Assembly (NCBI GenBank): GCA_964523015.1
Contig: CAZFXN010000054.1
Location: 1 to 17,785, forward strand
Origin: JAWXBT01 sp964523015
GTDB lineage: Bacteria; Bdellovibrionota_C; UBA2361; J135
DNA: 17,785 nt
Direction of reading: 5' to 3'
The number at the start of each line of letters is the position of its first letter. The first letter of the stretch is position 1. Position numbers and translations under genes: made by a program. Shown here in pieces: positions 1 through 7,204 of the stretch. The notes beneath the pieces were generated by a model. It worked only from the letters and a program-made list of their open reading frames with translations. It was not told the origin of the DNA and made no database searches.

Positions 1-195
1 TCTCGACTTTTAGAAGCTCTAATTCAAAGTCCAGAGGTTTTGACGAAGATAGATAAGATTGTAACGACAGAGTTTCAGAGTAGATATCTAATCACTCACA
101 CTGAAAATAAAGAGGTTTTTCTAAAATCACCAGGTCTTACACTTCAACTAGAAACACCTGAGGGGATCCTTTGGAAAGTTACAGAAGATAGTTGA
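1..195 (+). CDS. 3' end of an unrecognised protein (partial)
   Basis: Frame 1 is open from the first base to a TGA at 193-195 and encodes 64 residues of a C-terminus. The 5' part lies outside the window. The tail begins SRLLEALIQSPEVLTKIDKI and runs into short alternating hydrophobic and polar stretches (LITHTENKEVFLKS, LTLQLETPEGILWKV), which suggests beta strands. No catalytic motif is visible and I do not recognise the family. A small extracytoplasmic domain such as that of a cell-division or envelope protein would fit, but that is a guess. The open frame reaching the window edge and the normal codon use are the only evidence that it is coding. Confidence 0.5.
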   Translation, partial: SRLLEALIQSPEVLTKIDKIVTTEFQSRYLITHTENKEVFLKSPGLTLQLETPEGILWKVTEDS

Positions 196-461
196 TATTA
201 AAACCACAACTAGTTATTCTTATATAGTTACTCTTATACAAATATCCTCGAGTAGAAGTTAAATCGCACCCAGAGAAAGATTTAATAGCTTAGCTATTCA
301 CTTTAGCTTAAAATCTCATCTTTTGTTTCTATCTCTTTCTGTGGGTGTCGATAGATCAAAGTCCCCTAAGGAAAGGAGCTCTCCCCGCCAATGCAGCCGA
401 TCTTCATGGCTATCATTGCACTTGTGGCCGGAGAACCGCAGTCCATGGCACGATGTAGAAC
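196..461. other. Intergenic region with a GC-rich structured patch
   Basis: This non-coding stretch separates two converging genes. It holds a perfect short palindrome at 284-298 (arms AATAGCT and AGCTATT around one T), which may act as a weak bidirectional terminator. From about 355 to 455 the base composition becomes clearly GC-richer than the surroundings. On the minus strand this patch can fold into a long hairpin: TTCTCC pairs with GGAGAG on the outside, then CAATG with CATTG, then AGCC with GGCT. I do not recognise it as a known riboswitch or RNA family. Confidence 0.4.
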
Positions 462-465
462 TTAG
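391..465 (+). CDS. Possible 24-aa hydrophobic small protein
   Basis: A 24-codon ORF starts at ATG 391 and ends with TAG 463-465. A perfect AAGGAG lies at 373-378, but with a 12-nt gap to the ATG, which is longer than ideal. The peptide begins MQPIFMAIIALVAGEPQSM, a hydrophobic core that could insert in a membrane, and ends RCRT. It converges on the DUF445 gene and overlaps its stop codon. The DNA is GC-richer than the neighbourhood and also forms an RNA-like fold, so the ORF may be accidental. No family is recognised. Confidence 0.2.
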   Translation: MQPIFMAIIALVAGEPQSMARCRT

Positions 466-1190
466 ATAAAAGTCGTTAGAAATCCAATTAATCCGCCAAA
501 TACTCCGCCCCAAACAACGAGCCAACCCAAATGTTTTCTGATCATATCTTGGATAATATCTTTAACTAATTTAGGAGTAAGTTCATTAAGTCTATTTTCA
601 ACAATGCTTTCAACCTGTGTTAAAAAATAATCTGTAACTCCCTGAGTATCGGATAATTCTTTTAGCTTTTCCTTAAAAGACTCTGAAGAGACTATCTCTA
701 TCACAACCTCTTTCATCTTCTCGGCAAATGGTTTTTCAAATGCAGAGAGAGCAACGTCCCCGCCCAGCATCATTAAAAAACCACCTAGCGGACTCTCTTT
801 TAATAGATCAATAAGGGCATAGAAAACTTTTTTATAATCTATTGCCTCGCCAACCCTATCCCATTTGATAGCTCCAGAGGATGATCCCATATTTTGCAGA
901 AATCTCTCTAAATTATCTCGGGTAAAAAATTGATCCATGATCAATCTTTTAATCCCAGCTTTAAACTCCTCAAAACGGCTAGGGATCACTCCCGATCCAT
1001 AAAGACCAGGCACTTTTTCAAAAAGCATATAGATAGCTAACCAATTAGTAATCGCTCCGGAAAATGCAAACACGCCTACAGTATAAAGTTCCCGCTGATA
1101 TACTGGGGAATAATATCCAACAACAATAAATAGAATTGCAATTAAATTAGTAATAAAGCTCATGTTAAGGAATCTTTCCTTTATGGACAT
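462..1190 (-). CDS. DUF445 family membrane protein
   Basis: This 242-residue protein matches the DUF445 family by its N-terminal region. It has a first membrane segment at about residues 10-29 and a second at about 36-56. Between and after them comes the family signature GAITNWLAIYMLFE, then PGLYGSGVIPSRFEEFKAGI. The middle is a charged amphipathic helical region, and a glycine-rich membrane segment closes the C-terminus (residues about 222-242). The family function is unknown; the proteins sit in the inner membrane. An internal start at codon 10 (MSFITNLIA, about 1163) has the better ribosome site (AAGGA upstream) and may be the true one. It is the last gene of an operon, 18 bp after the DUF155 stop. 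Confidence 0.85.
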   Translation of the reverse strand: MSIKERFLNMSFITNLIAILFIVVGYYSPVYQRELYTVGVFAFSGAITNWLAIYMLFEKVPGLYGSGVIPSRFEEFKAGIKRLIMDQFFTRDNLERFLQNMGSSSGAIKWDRVGEAIDYKKVFYALIDLLKESPLGGFLMMLGGDVALSAFEKPFAEKMKEVVIEIVSSESFKEKLKELSDTQGVTDYFLTQVESIVENRLNELTPKLVKDIIQDMIRKHLGWLVVWGGVFGGLIGFLTTFI

Positions 1191-1208
1191 CTGTTATGCC
1201 TGGGTAGT

Positions 1209-2039
1209 TTAATCAAAAAAAGCTTTTACTACTTCAATAGTAATAAGCAAGATAACAATTACTTCTAATATTTCAGATCGCCGAGTGTGGTTAACTTCTA
1301 ATAATAGATCTGTGACATCTCCTGATACATCAAGCATCTTATCAACATTAGCGATTCGTTGCTCAACATCAAAGATATCAATTTTTGTCATCTGATCATA
1401 AAGTTCATATAGCTCATCACTCTCCCAGGTAACATCTGGTCGAGTCAGCATCGACATCTGTCTAACTATTTTATGACGTGAGCTTAATCCATTCCCTATG
1501 AATTGTAATAGATGGCGTCGACCACGGCGGACAAACCCTGTACGACCAAGAAATTTAGTCATATTCTCAGATTCAGTTAAGAATCTCTCAACTTGCCATT
1601 CAATTAACTGCAATGCTGTTGATTGAGCTAATAGTAGAGCAATCAATAGTAATTTTCTAAGTTCAAGATCAGGCAGAATTGCAAAATCGATCTCTACATC
1701 TAAAGTATTGTGCTCAATGCGGATAACAAAATCATCTTTAGAATAATCTTTAGCAAAAGGATCGCTACTTACTGTAATCCCGAGCCGTTTTAAATAATCT
1801 TTATGATATCCATCTTCAACATTAAAAAAAACAATCGTTCCGAATGGAAAAACAAAAACCTTTTGAGTGTAGCCTAGTTCATAAATTACACACCCTTCTG
1901 GACGATGAATACGGCTATCCTTACTTTCAAGTTGCGCTGGTAAATTCTTGAAATCTAACTGCGCGACAGTCCCATATGCAACAAGCCGGTATGTTTCTGT
2001 ACTCTGATCTTGATCAGTCATTCTTCCTTCAGCTTTCAT
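1209..2039 (-). CDS. RMD1/YagE (DUF155) family protein
   Basis: The 276-residue product has the layout of the RMD1/DUF155 family. It has an N-terminal alpha/beta part (LVAYGTVAQLDF, then VIYELGYTQKVFVFPFGTIVFFNV), a helical middle, and one C-terminal transmembrane helix (EVIVILLITIEVVKAFF). Bacterial members are membrane-anchored with no assigned activity. In yeast, RMD1-type proteins are linked to meiotic nuclear division and mitochondrial translation. Its ATG overlaps the TGA of the upstream retropepsin-like gene (ATGA at 2036-2039), so translation is probably coupled. A second ATG six codons in (MTDQDQ) has a close GAAGGA just upstream and could be used. The family call is confident; the role is not known. 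Confidence 0.85.
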   Translation of the reverse strand: MKAEGRMTDQDQSTETYRLVAYGTVAQLDFKNLPAQLESKDSRIHRPEGCVIYELGYTQKVFVFPFGTIVFFNVEDGYHKDYLKRLGITVSSDPFAKDYSKDDFVIRIEHNTLDVEIDFAILPDLELRKLLLIALLLAQSTALQLIEWQVERFLTESENMTKFLGRTGFVRRGRRHLLQFIGNGLSSRHKIVRQMSMLTRPDVTWESDELYELYDQMTKIDIFDVEQRIANVDKMLDVSGDVTDLLLEVNHTRRSEILEVIVILLITIEVVKAFFD

Positions 2040-2503
2040 TTATTAGGTCGGTACTCCTTTCTTAGGCTACGACCGAACACAAACGACCGCTGTGGATCTA
2101 TTACAAATCGGTTAACAAGAGCAGTTCTTCCTAGTAAACAACGAAACAACATCGATTCACGACTAGCCAGTGTCACCTCTATCGGCCATTGATGAGTCCC
2201 AAGATTTATCATCGTCTTAATAACGTATCTAAGTTCACTATGTCCACCAGAGTCAGTCACCATTCGCTTATCAATTACTGGTGCTTCGCAGATAATTTCA
2301 ATGTCTGTGCGCTTACGAACTGGATGCACTCCAAATCTAACAATTTCAACTCCATTGACTTCCCTACTCTCAACAAAGAACGCGTGAATTGCTGAAGTGC
2401 GCGCTCCACTATCTATTTTTGCTTTAATGGCAGGGATCTTTAACTGTGGAAATGAGGTCCACTCACGCCAACCAACTGTTTCGATTTTTCGCTCCTTATT
2501 CAT
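2036..2503 (-). CDS. Retropepsin-like protein of the ATP-dependent zinc protease family (Zn_protease, COG4067)
   Basis: This is a 155-residue single-domain protein. After a short lead (GWREWTSFPQL) it has IKAKIDSGARTSAIHA, the D-S-G-A motif of the retropepsin-like aspartyl fold. Further on come SGGHSELRYVIKTMINLG and LLGRTALVNRFVIDPQRSF, which complete the usual Zn_protease/RimB-like domain. Family members often sit next to rimK or the glutathionylspermidine-ligase-like genes and are believed to be proteases, although the ATP and zinc claims in the family name are poorly supported. It is the first gene of the three-gene minus-strand operon and overlaps the DUF155 start by four bases. No signal peptide is seen, so it is probably cytoplasmic. 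Confidence 0.85.
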   Translation of the reverse strand: MNKERKIETVGWREWTSFPQLKIPAIKAKIDSGARTSAIHAFFVESREVNGVEIVRFGVHPVRKRTDIEIICEAPVIDKRMVTDSGGHSELRYVIKTMINLGTHQWPIEVTLASRESMLFRCLLGRTALVNRFVIDPQRSFVFGRSLRKEYRPNK

Positions 2504-2573
2504 GGTACTAGATCTTTTAAGTATAAATGTAACCAGTCATTAATAGACTATACGATAAATTCCCGAGGAGAAT

Positions 2574-2599
2574 CGATCTCTAAAAACGATCTCTAAAAA
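2574..2599. repeat. 13-bp tandem duplication over a stop codon
   Basis: The 13-mer CGATCTCTAAAAA occurs twice in direct tandem (2574-2586 and 2587-2599). The second copy contains the stop codon of the PH-domain gene (2593-2595, read on the minus strand). The event therefore lies at the 3' end of the gene and does not disrupt it; one copy would encode the same terminus. Confidence 0.75.
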
Positions 2600-3228
2600 C
2601 GGCGTCCCTTTGGTTTTAGAACAAACTCTTTCATAGAGTTTAATTCTGTTGGGGTATGTTTAGATAAAAATAGAATTTTATCAATGTAATTGGCAAGATC
2701 TTCAAAGTAATATACGTAATCAAGCTTTATATCTTCGTCTTCGCCACTTATAGGAGAGATAGCAAGGCTACCAATCTTAAAGATTCTTAATAAAATGTTA
2801 CGTGGTACAGCTTTGGTTTTAAGGACATTCGCCCAAAAAAGTGTTCTCTTACGAAAGAAAAATGGGAACCGTGGCTCAAACCTAACAACACGTCTTTCTG
2901 TAAGAAAAACTTTTCCATCTCTGTAATATTTATTGATCCACCATAAACCAGAAAACGAAACAACTGTCCCTATAATGATCGCAGCATTCCGCAGAGGTTC
3001 AGCGTATTTTGTAAAAATTTCCCCAGAAAACCAAACAAGAGCGACAATGGCAAAGGTCCCAAGTAAAAATTTTGTAACTTCATTCCAAAAAGCAACTGGA
3101 TGAGCAACAAAGGTAAAGAGGATTCTCTCCCCCTCTTGCTGACCATCAAAGGCCTCTGTGAAAGGTCTACCCAACTGAGTGTTAAGCTCTTCCTCGATTC
3201 TAAAGGCAACTTCGGAGTTATTCTGCAT
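2593..3228 (-). CDS. PH-domain membrane protein (bPH2/YdbS-like)
   Basis: The 211-residue protein has a soluble N-terminus of about 45 residues and two adjacent membrane helices. The first starts at about residue 52 (FLLGTFAIVALVWFSGEIF) and the second at about 80 (AAIIIGTVVSFSGLWWI). After that comes a pleckstrin-like beta-rich domain starting YRDGKVFLTERRVVRFEPRF. The text 'F.LT..RVV' after a membrane hairpin is typical of bacterial PH-domain proteins (DUF304-related). A membrane-anchored scaffolding or envelope role is likely, but no reaction is expected. It stands alone, with a possible promoter at 3298-3326. An alternative start a few codons downstream has no better ribosome site. Confidence 0.7.
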   Translation of the reverse strand: MQNNSEVAFRIEEELNTQLGRPFTEAFDGQQEGERILFTFVAHPVAFWNEVTKFLLGTFAIVALVWFSGEIFTKYAEPLRNAAIIIGTVVSFSGLWWINKYYRDGKVFLTERRVVRFEPRFPFFFRKRTLFWANVLKTKAVPRNILLRIFKIGSLAISPISGEDEDIKLDYVYYFEDLANYIDKILFLSKHTPTELNSMKEFVLKPKGRRF

Positions 3229-3297
3229 AAAATTCAGTAAGAGAATTTAATTTATGCCATGAGGAAAGATGGATAAATCATGGCTATCTAGGAGCGT

Positions 3298-3326
3298 ATA
3301 TTAAATGATCCTTGAGTCCTTCTCAA
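3298..3326 (-). promoter_or_regulatory. Putative sigma70 promoter for the PH-domain gene
   Basis: Read on the minus strand, TTGAGA (3326-3321) is followed after 17 bases by TAATAT (3303-3298). That is a 5/6 and a 4/6 match with ideal spacing, about 70 bp upstream of the start codon. Confidence 0.35.
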
Positions 3327-3360
3327 CTTTGGGTGGATAAGCGATAGCAAAAAATATAAC

Positions 3361-3374
3361 TATCGATATCGATA
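3361..3374. promoter_or_regulatory. Perfect 14-bp palindrome TATCGATATCGATA
   Basis: This perfect palindrome sits in the 167-bp gap between the aldolase stop and the PH-domain start. It is flanked by AAC on the left and AGTT on the right, which nearly extends the symmetry. It could be an operator for a dimeric regulator or a small terminator for the mtnA operon. There is no T-run of note, which favours a protein-binding site. Confidence 0.35.
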
Positions 3375-3395
3375 AGTTACCAAGCTCTAATTTGT

Positions 3396-3989
3396 TTACT
3401 TACAATATTCTCTAATGATACGTCTTGCATCCAATGAATCCAACCCAAACGCAACAATCCCCTCTCTATGCCCAGCCATTACAAAGATCTTTGATTCAGC
3501 TAAATCAGATGTGTGAAAAAGATCTTTTACAGCCCGGGCCATCTCTGGTGTTCCATATGGTACATCTTTAGGAGTTGTTGGAACTTTATTCATGAGTTCA
3601 TTCCAATACTTCTCTGAATGAATATGAAGAACACTTCTGATCTCTTTACTACATTCATAAATAGCAGCATGCGTCATTGATTCTGAAGATGCTTTAAGTT
3701 GTCCAACACAATCCACAGAATTATTTTCAATATTGTAATTAGTAACTAAAGAGAAATGCTCTTTAGTAGCGTTGCTAATATGACCAGTTTGAGTTGATGA
3801 GATTATAAATTGTCGATTAAGAATTCTCTGACTTACATTTCCAAATCCAATTCCATCAGGATAAACTCCGATCAATCCCAAAGCATAAAGCTCATTTCTA
3901 ACCTTAATTAGCTCACCTAAATCTAAATCATCACGGATCTCCCCGAGAGTAAAGTTACACTGAAACTTTATATACCCTTCATCAATCAT
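3396..3989 (-). CDS. Class II aldolase/adducin family protein (MtnB-like or DHAP-shunt aldolase)
   Basis: The 197-residue protein has the class II aldolase fold. Visible motifs are GIGFGNVSQR (phosphate-binding glycine-rich loop), the ASSESMTH block, whose glutamate matches the catalytic acid of fuculose aldolase, and VLHIHS with two zinc-ligand histidines. A third likely ligand His lies in MAGHREGIVAFG. It starts 5 bp after mtnA on the same strand, so the two form an operon. Placed beside MtnA, it either dehydrates 5-methylthioribulose-1-phosphate (MtnB, methionine salvage) or cleaves it to dihydroxyacetone phosphate and an aldehyde (the DHAP shunt for 5-deoxyribose compounds). No other methionine-salvage gene (mtnC, mtnD, mtnK) is in the window, which leaves both options open. 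Confidence 0.8.
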   Translation of the reverse strand: MIDEGYIKFQCNFTLGEIRDDLDLGELIKVRNELYALGLIGVYPDGIGFGNVSQRILNRQFIISSTQTGHISNATKEHFSLVTNYNIENNSVDCVGQLKASSESMTHAAIYECSKEIRSVLHIHSEKYWNELMNKVPTTPKDVPYGTPEMARAVKDLFHTSDLAESKIFVMAGHREGIVAFGLDSLDARRIIREYCK

Positions 3990-3994
3990 TGCTA

Positions 3995-5113
3995 TTAAGA
4001 GATCCGCTCCGGGAAAAGTTTAAGAATTGACTCCTCGGTAGCACTGCAGATTCCACGCTCAGTGATTAAACCTGTCACAAGTCGAGCCGGAGTTACATCA
4101 AATCCATAATTAAGCGCTGTGGTGTTTTTTGGAGTTAGGAGCACCGATTTAATCTCACCATCAACCAAGCCTGAAATATATCTTACTTCATCTGGATCCC
4201 TTGTTTCGATCGGAATATCAGCACCATCATTTAAGTCCCAATCAATTGTTGATGATGGCAACGCCACATAAAATGGAACATTATTATCATACGCTGCAAG
4301 GGCCTTAAGATAAGTCCCAATTTTATTTGCAACATCTCCAGTACGGGTTGTCCTATCACTCCCCACAATTACTAGATCAATCTCACTACGCTGCATAAGA
4401 TGTCCGCCAGTATTATCAGCAATAACGGTATGCGGTATTCCAGCTTGCCCTAACTCCCAAGCTGTTAGACTTGCGCCTTGATTTCTTGGTCGTGTCTCAT
4501 CAGCAAATACATGAAGCTTAATCCCTGCTTCCCAGGCCTGATAAATTGGGGACGTTGCGGTGCCGTATTTTACGCAAGCAAGCCACCCAGCGTTACAGTG
4601 TGTTAATATATTTACAGGTGCTCCTGATTTTCTCTCTTGAATTTCTTTTATTATTTTTAAACCGTGCAGACCAATCTGTCGGCACATTTCAATATCATTA
4701 GCTAAGATTTTAAGGGCAAGCTCCTTTGAATGTTTTTGTATCTCAACCAAGTTGTCATTTGACTTAACTAGATCGATAATCGCAGCAAGTACTCTTTTTA
4801 CACCCCAAGTTAAGTTAACTGCTGTCGGTCGTGTTTCAATTAAACACTTTGCTGCATTTTCAAAATAACTATGTTGGTTTGCGACTGCTTCATTACAATT
4901 TATTGCCGCCAAGTACATTCCGAAAGCCCCACAAACTCCTAAAAGTGGCGCTCCTCGTACATGCATCTCTGAGATAGCATTTGCCATATCTGACACTGTG
5001 CTAATCTTTTCAATAATAACTTTATGAGGCAACCACCTCTGATCAATGATATGAACAAGCCGCTCATCATTAGGATCGATCCAAATTGTCTGACTATAGG
5101 ATGATTTATCCAC
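3995..5113 (-). CDS. mtnA: S-methyl-5-thioribose-1-phosphate isomerase (MtnA)
   Basis: This enzyme converts 5-methylthioribose-1-phosphate, an aldose phosphate, to the ketose 5-methylthioribulose-1-phosphate in the cytoplasm. At 372 residues the protein is close to the usual length. It shows MHVRGAPLLGVCGAFGMYLA near the N-terminus and HCNAGWLACVKYGTATSPI with the catalytic cysteine. Later blocks are DETRPRNQGASLTAWEL and IVGSDRTTRTGDVANKIGTY, the last with the catalytic aspartate. The start is a GTG at 5113 with no Shine-Dalgarno. A TATATA box ends about seven bases upstream of it, so the transcript may be almost leaderless. It is the first gene of the pair with the class II aldolase. Homologous eIF2B-like proteins differ at these active-site blocks, so the call is firm. 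Confidence 0.95.
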   Translation of the reverse strand: MDKSSYSQTIWIDPNDERLVHIIDQRWLPHKVIIEKISTVSDMANAISEMHVRGAPLLGVCGAFGMYLAAINCNEAVANQHSYFENAAKCLIETRPTAVNLTWGVKRVLAAIIDLVKSNDNLVEIQKHSKELALKILANDIEMCRQIGLHGLKIIKEIQERKSGAPVNILTHCNAGWLACVKYGTATSPIYQAWEAGIKLHVFADETRPRNQGASLTAWELGQAGIPHTVIADNTGGHLMQRSEIDLVIVGSDRTTRTGDVANKIGTYLKALAAYDNNVPFYVALPSSTIDWDLNDGADIPIETRDPDEVRYISGLVDGEIKSVLLTPKNTTALNYGFDVTPARLVTGLITERGICSATEESILKLFPERIS

Positions 5114-5222
5114 TGGTGTTATATAGTAAGTTCAAAAAGTAAGTTCCGAAAGAAGTTGATTTTTGGGATAACTATATGCCCTCTTTTATAGTAAGATGCC
5201 GTATCCTATCCTAGTAGCGCTG

Positions 5223-5252
5223 TTAAACAGTGACAACTAAAATTATTATAAT
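5223..5252 (+). promoter_or_regulatory. Putative promoter of ppa-chrA
   Basis: A perfect TATAAT lies at 5247-5252, about 22 bp before the ppa GTG. The matching -35 is poor: TTAAAC at 5223-5228 with 18-bp spacing. The -10 sequence and its position support it, but the -35 does not. Confidence 0.4.
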
Positions 5253-5274
5253 TCGATATATTTAAAAGGACTTT

Positions 5275-5823
5275 GTGATAGACAATAGAAACCCGATGCA
5301 CCTTGTTACTATAGGAGCAAAGGCACCTGAGACCGTCAGAGGAATTGTAGAGATCCCTTCTGGCTCAAAAGCTAAGTATGAGCTTGATAAAGAGAGCGGC
5401 TTACTAAGTTTAGACCGTGTACTTTTTTCATCAGTTCACTACCCTGCAAATTACGGATTTATCCCCCAAACATTTTGTGATGATGGTGATCCATTAGATA
5501 TTTTAATCCTGTCTCAAATTTCAGTTGTTCCGATGTGCATCGTTGAGGCACAAGTAATCGGTGTCATGCGAATGATTGATCAAGGACAACATGACGATAA
5601 GATTATTGCCGTTGCTGCTGGTGACATGAGCGTTAAGCATATTGATTCAGTTGCCTCTCTGCCAAAGCACTTACTTTTAGAGCTTAGGCGATTTTTTGAA
5701 GATTATAAAAAGCTAGAGAAAAAAGAAGTTTTAGTTGCAGACTTTCATGAGAAAGATGTCGCTTTAGAAATCATTACTGAAGCTCAAGCACTCTATAAAG
5801 AGAGATTTAAGTCAGGCACATGA
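5275..5823 (+). CDS. ppa: Inorganic pyrophosphatase, family I
   Basis: This soluble Mg-dependent enzyme splits pyrophosphate into two phosphates and drives biosynthetic reactions. The active site is complete: VEIPSGSKAKYELD (binding lysine and glutamate), VHYPANYGFIPQT with the tyrosines, the metal ligands in DDGDPLDIL, and DQGQHDDKIIAV. The late lysines are in YKKLEKKEV. From the GTG at 5275 it is 182 residues. That start has AAGGA four bases upstream. An ATG at 5296 (MHLVTIG) would give 175 residues, the length typical of bacterial enzymes, but it has no ribosome site. It overlaps chrA by four bases (ATGA at 5820). Confidence 0.96.
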   Translation: MIDNRNPMHLVTIGAKAPETVRGIVEIPSGSKAKYELDKESGLLSLDRVLFSSVHYPANYGFIPQTFCDDGDPLDILILSQISVVPMCIVEAQVIGVMRMIDQGQHDDKIIAVAAGDMSVKHIDSVASLPKHLLLELRRFFEDYKKLEKKEVLVADFHEKDVALEIITEAQALYKERFKSGT

Positions 5824-7151
5824 CAGATATTCCACCTGTACCGTTTAGGGAAGCTTTCTGGGCATGGTGCAAGATTGCAACCCTTAGCTTTGGTGGTCCA
5901 GCTGGGCAGATTGCAGTGATGCATCGAATCCTAGTCGAAGAGAAAAAATGGATCTCTGAGCAAAGATTCCTACACGCCTTAAATTTTTGCATGATTCTCC
6001 CAGGGCCCGAAGCTCAGCAGTTAATGACATATATTGGCTGGCTTTTACACGGTGTATTTGGTGGCATTATCGCCGGCACATTGTTTATTCTGCCTGGCTT
6101 TCTTAGTATTTTGGCCCTAAGCATTCTTTACACTGAGTTTAAAGAATTCTGGTTTGTTAGTGCTCTTTTTTATGGCCTTGCCCCAGCTGTTATAGCTATC
6201 GTTGCGCATGCAGTAATACGCATCAGTAAACGTGCACTAACAAGATCTTCAATGATAATAGTAGCAGCTGTCTCATTTATTGCTATCTACTTTTTAAAGA
6301 TCTCTTTCCCTCTAATAATATTAGCTGCTGCGATTTTTGGGTTTTTAGTTGCAAAGTTATCAAAACAGGATGAGCAACTTAACATAGAATCCTTAAATGA
6401 AGATGACAGATCAAAAGTAAAACACTCTCCAAAAATCGCTTTTATTTTTCTGATTCTCTGGATTATACCAATTGTAGTACTTTATTTTTCACTTGGCCCC
6501 GACAACATCTTTGTTGAACTAAGCATCTTCTTTAGTAAAGCCTCTGTAGTTACATTTGGCGGAGCATATTCAGTTTTAGTCTATGTTGCTCAACAAGCTG
6601 TTGATGTGCACGGTTGGTTAAAACCTGGCCAGATGCTAGATGGCCTTGGTATGGCTGAAACAACACCTGGGCCACTTATCCAAGTTGTTCAGTTTGTCGG
6701 CTATATGGGGGCCTACATGAAAGCGGAGGTTACAAACCTACATGGCCTTTCCCCTTTACTAGCTGGTACGCTCGCCTCAATACTAGTTACTTGGGTTACA
6801 TTTATTCCATGTTTTCTCTGGATCTTTTTAGGAGCACCATTTATTGAACGGCTCCGTTCATCAAAGCTACTTAGCTCCTCTCTCTCTTATGTTACAGCTG
6901 CTGTAGTTGGAGTTATTTTAAACCTAGCGATCTGGTTTTCAATTCATACTCTCTTTGCAAAAGTAAAAGAAACCAAAATAAATGGAGTATATATTAGTAT
7001 TCCTGAGCTTAATTCTATTAATGTAATTCCAACTATAATTACCCTTGTAGCTCTGTACCTAACGTTTAAACTAAAAGTCAGTATATTTCGAACTCTGGCA
7101 ATTTGTGTATTTATAGGGCTTCTATCTCATTGGGCAGATTTAGCACTGTAA
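5820..7151 (+). CDS. chrA: Chromate efflux transporter (ChrA, long two-domain CHR family)
   Basis: The 443-residue polytopic membrane protein has two homologous CHR halves, each opening with a conserved block. The first is FWAWCKIATLSFGGPAGQIAVMHR, followed by MILPGPEAQQLMTYIGWLLHG. The second, from about residue 240, is KASVVTFGGAYSVLVYVAQQAV, followed by GMAETTPGPLIQVVQFVGYMGA. This is the usual pattern of full-length ChrA, a proton-linked exporter of chromate and possibly of sulfate-like anions. A hydrophilic linker (about residues 185-205) separates the halves. Its ATG overlaps the ppa stop, implying translational coupling and one transcript. Chromate specificity cannot be proven from sequence. 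Confidence 0.92.
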   Translation: MTDIPPVPFREAFWAWCKIATLSFGGPAGQIAVMHRILVEEKKWISEQRFLHALNFCMILPGPEAQQLMTYIGWLLHGVFGGIIAGTLFILPGFLSILALSILYTEFKEFWFVSALFYGLAPAVIAIVAHAVIRISKRALTRSSMIIVAAVSFIAIYFLKISFPLIILAAAIFGFLVAKLSKQDEQLNIESLNEDDRSKVKHSPKIAFIFLILWIIPIVVLYFSLGPDNIFVELSIFFSKASVVTFGGAYSVLVYVAQQAVDVHGWLKPGQMLDGLGMAETTPGPLIQVVQFVGYMGAYMKAEVTNLHGLSPLLAGTLASILVTWVTFIPCFLWIFLGAPFIERLRSSKLLSSSLSYVTAAVVGVILNLAIWFSIHTLFAKVKETKINGVYISIPELNSINVIPTIITLVALYLTFKLKVSIFRTLAICVFIGLLSHWADLAL

Positions 7152-7165
7152 ACTGAAAACTGAAA
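7152..7165. repeat. 7-bp tandem repeat before crcB
   Basis: ACTGAAA occurs twice in tandem (7152-7158, 7159-7165) directly after the chrA stop. It has no obvious function. Confidence 0.5.
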
Positions 7166-7204
7166 ACTTAATATCCCTCCCTTTATTTGTTTCGGAGACA
7201 AAAA

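Noticed and set aside
316..525. 69-codon minus-strand ORF overlapping the end of the DUF445 gene
   Set aside because: It overlaps a real gene in another frame, has odd composition and no recognisable family. I keep only the structured patch.
7152..7204. Fluoride riboswitch before crcB
   Set aside because: The 53-base gap is AT-rich and has none of the conserved riboswitch core.
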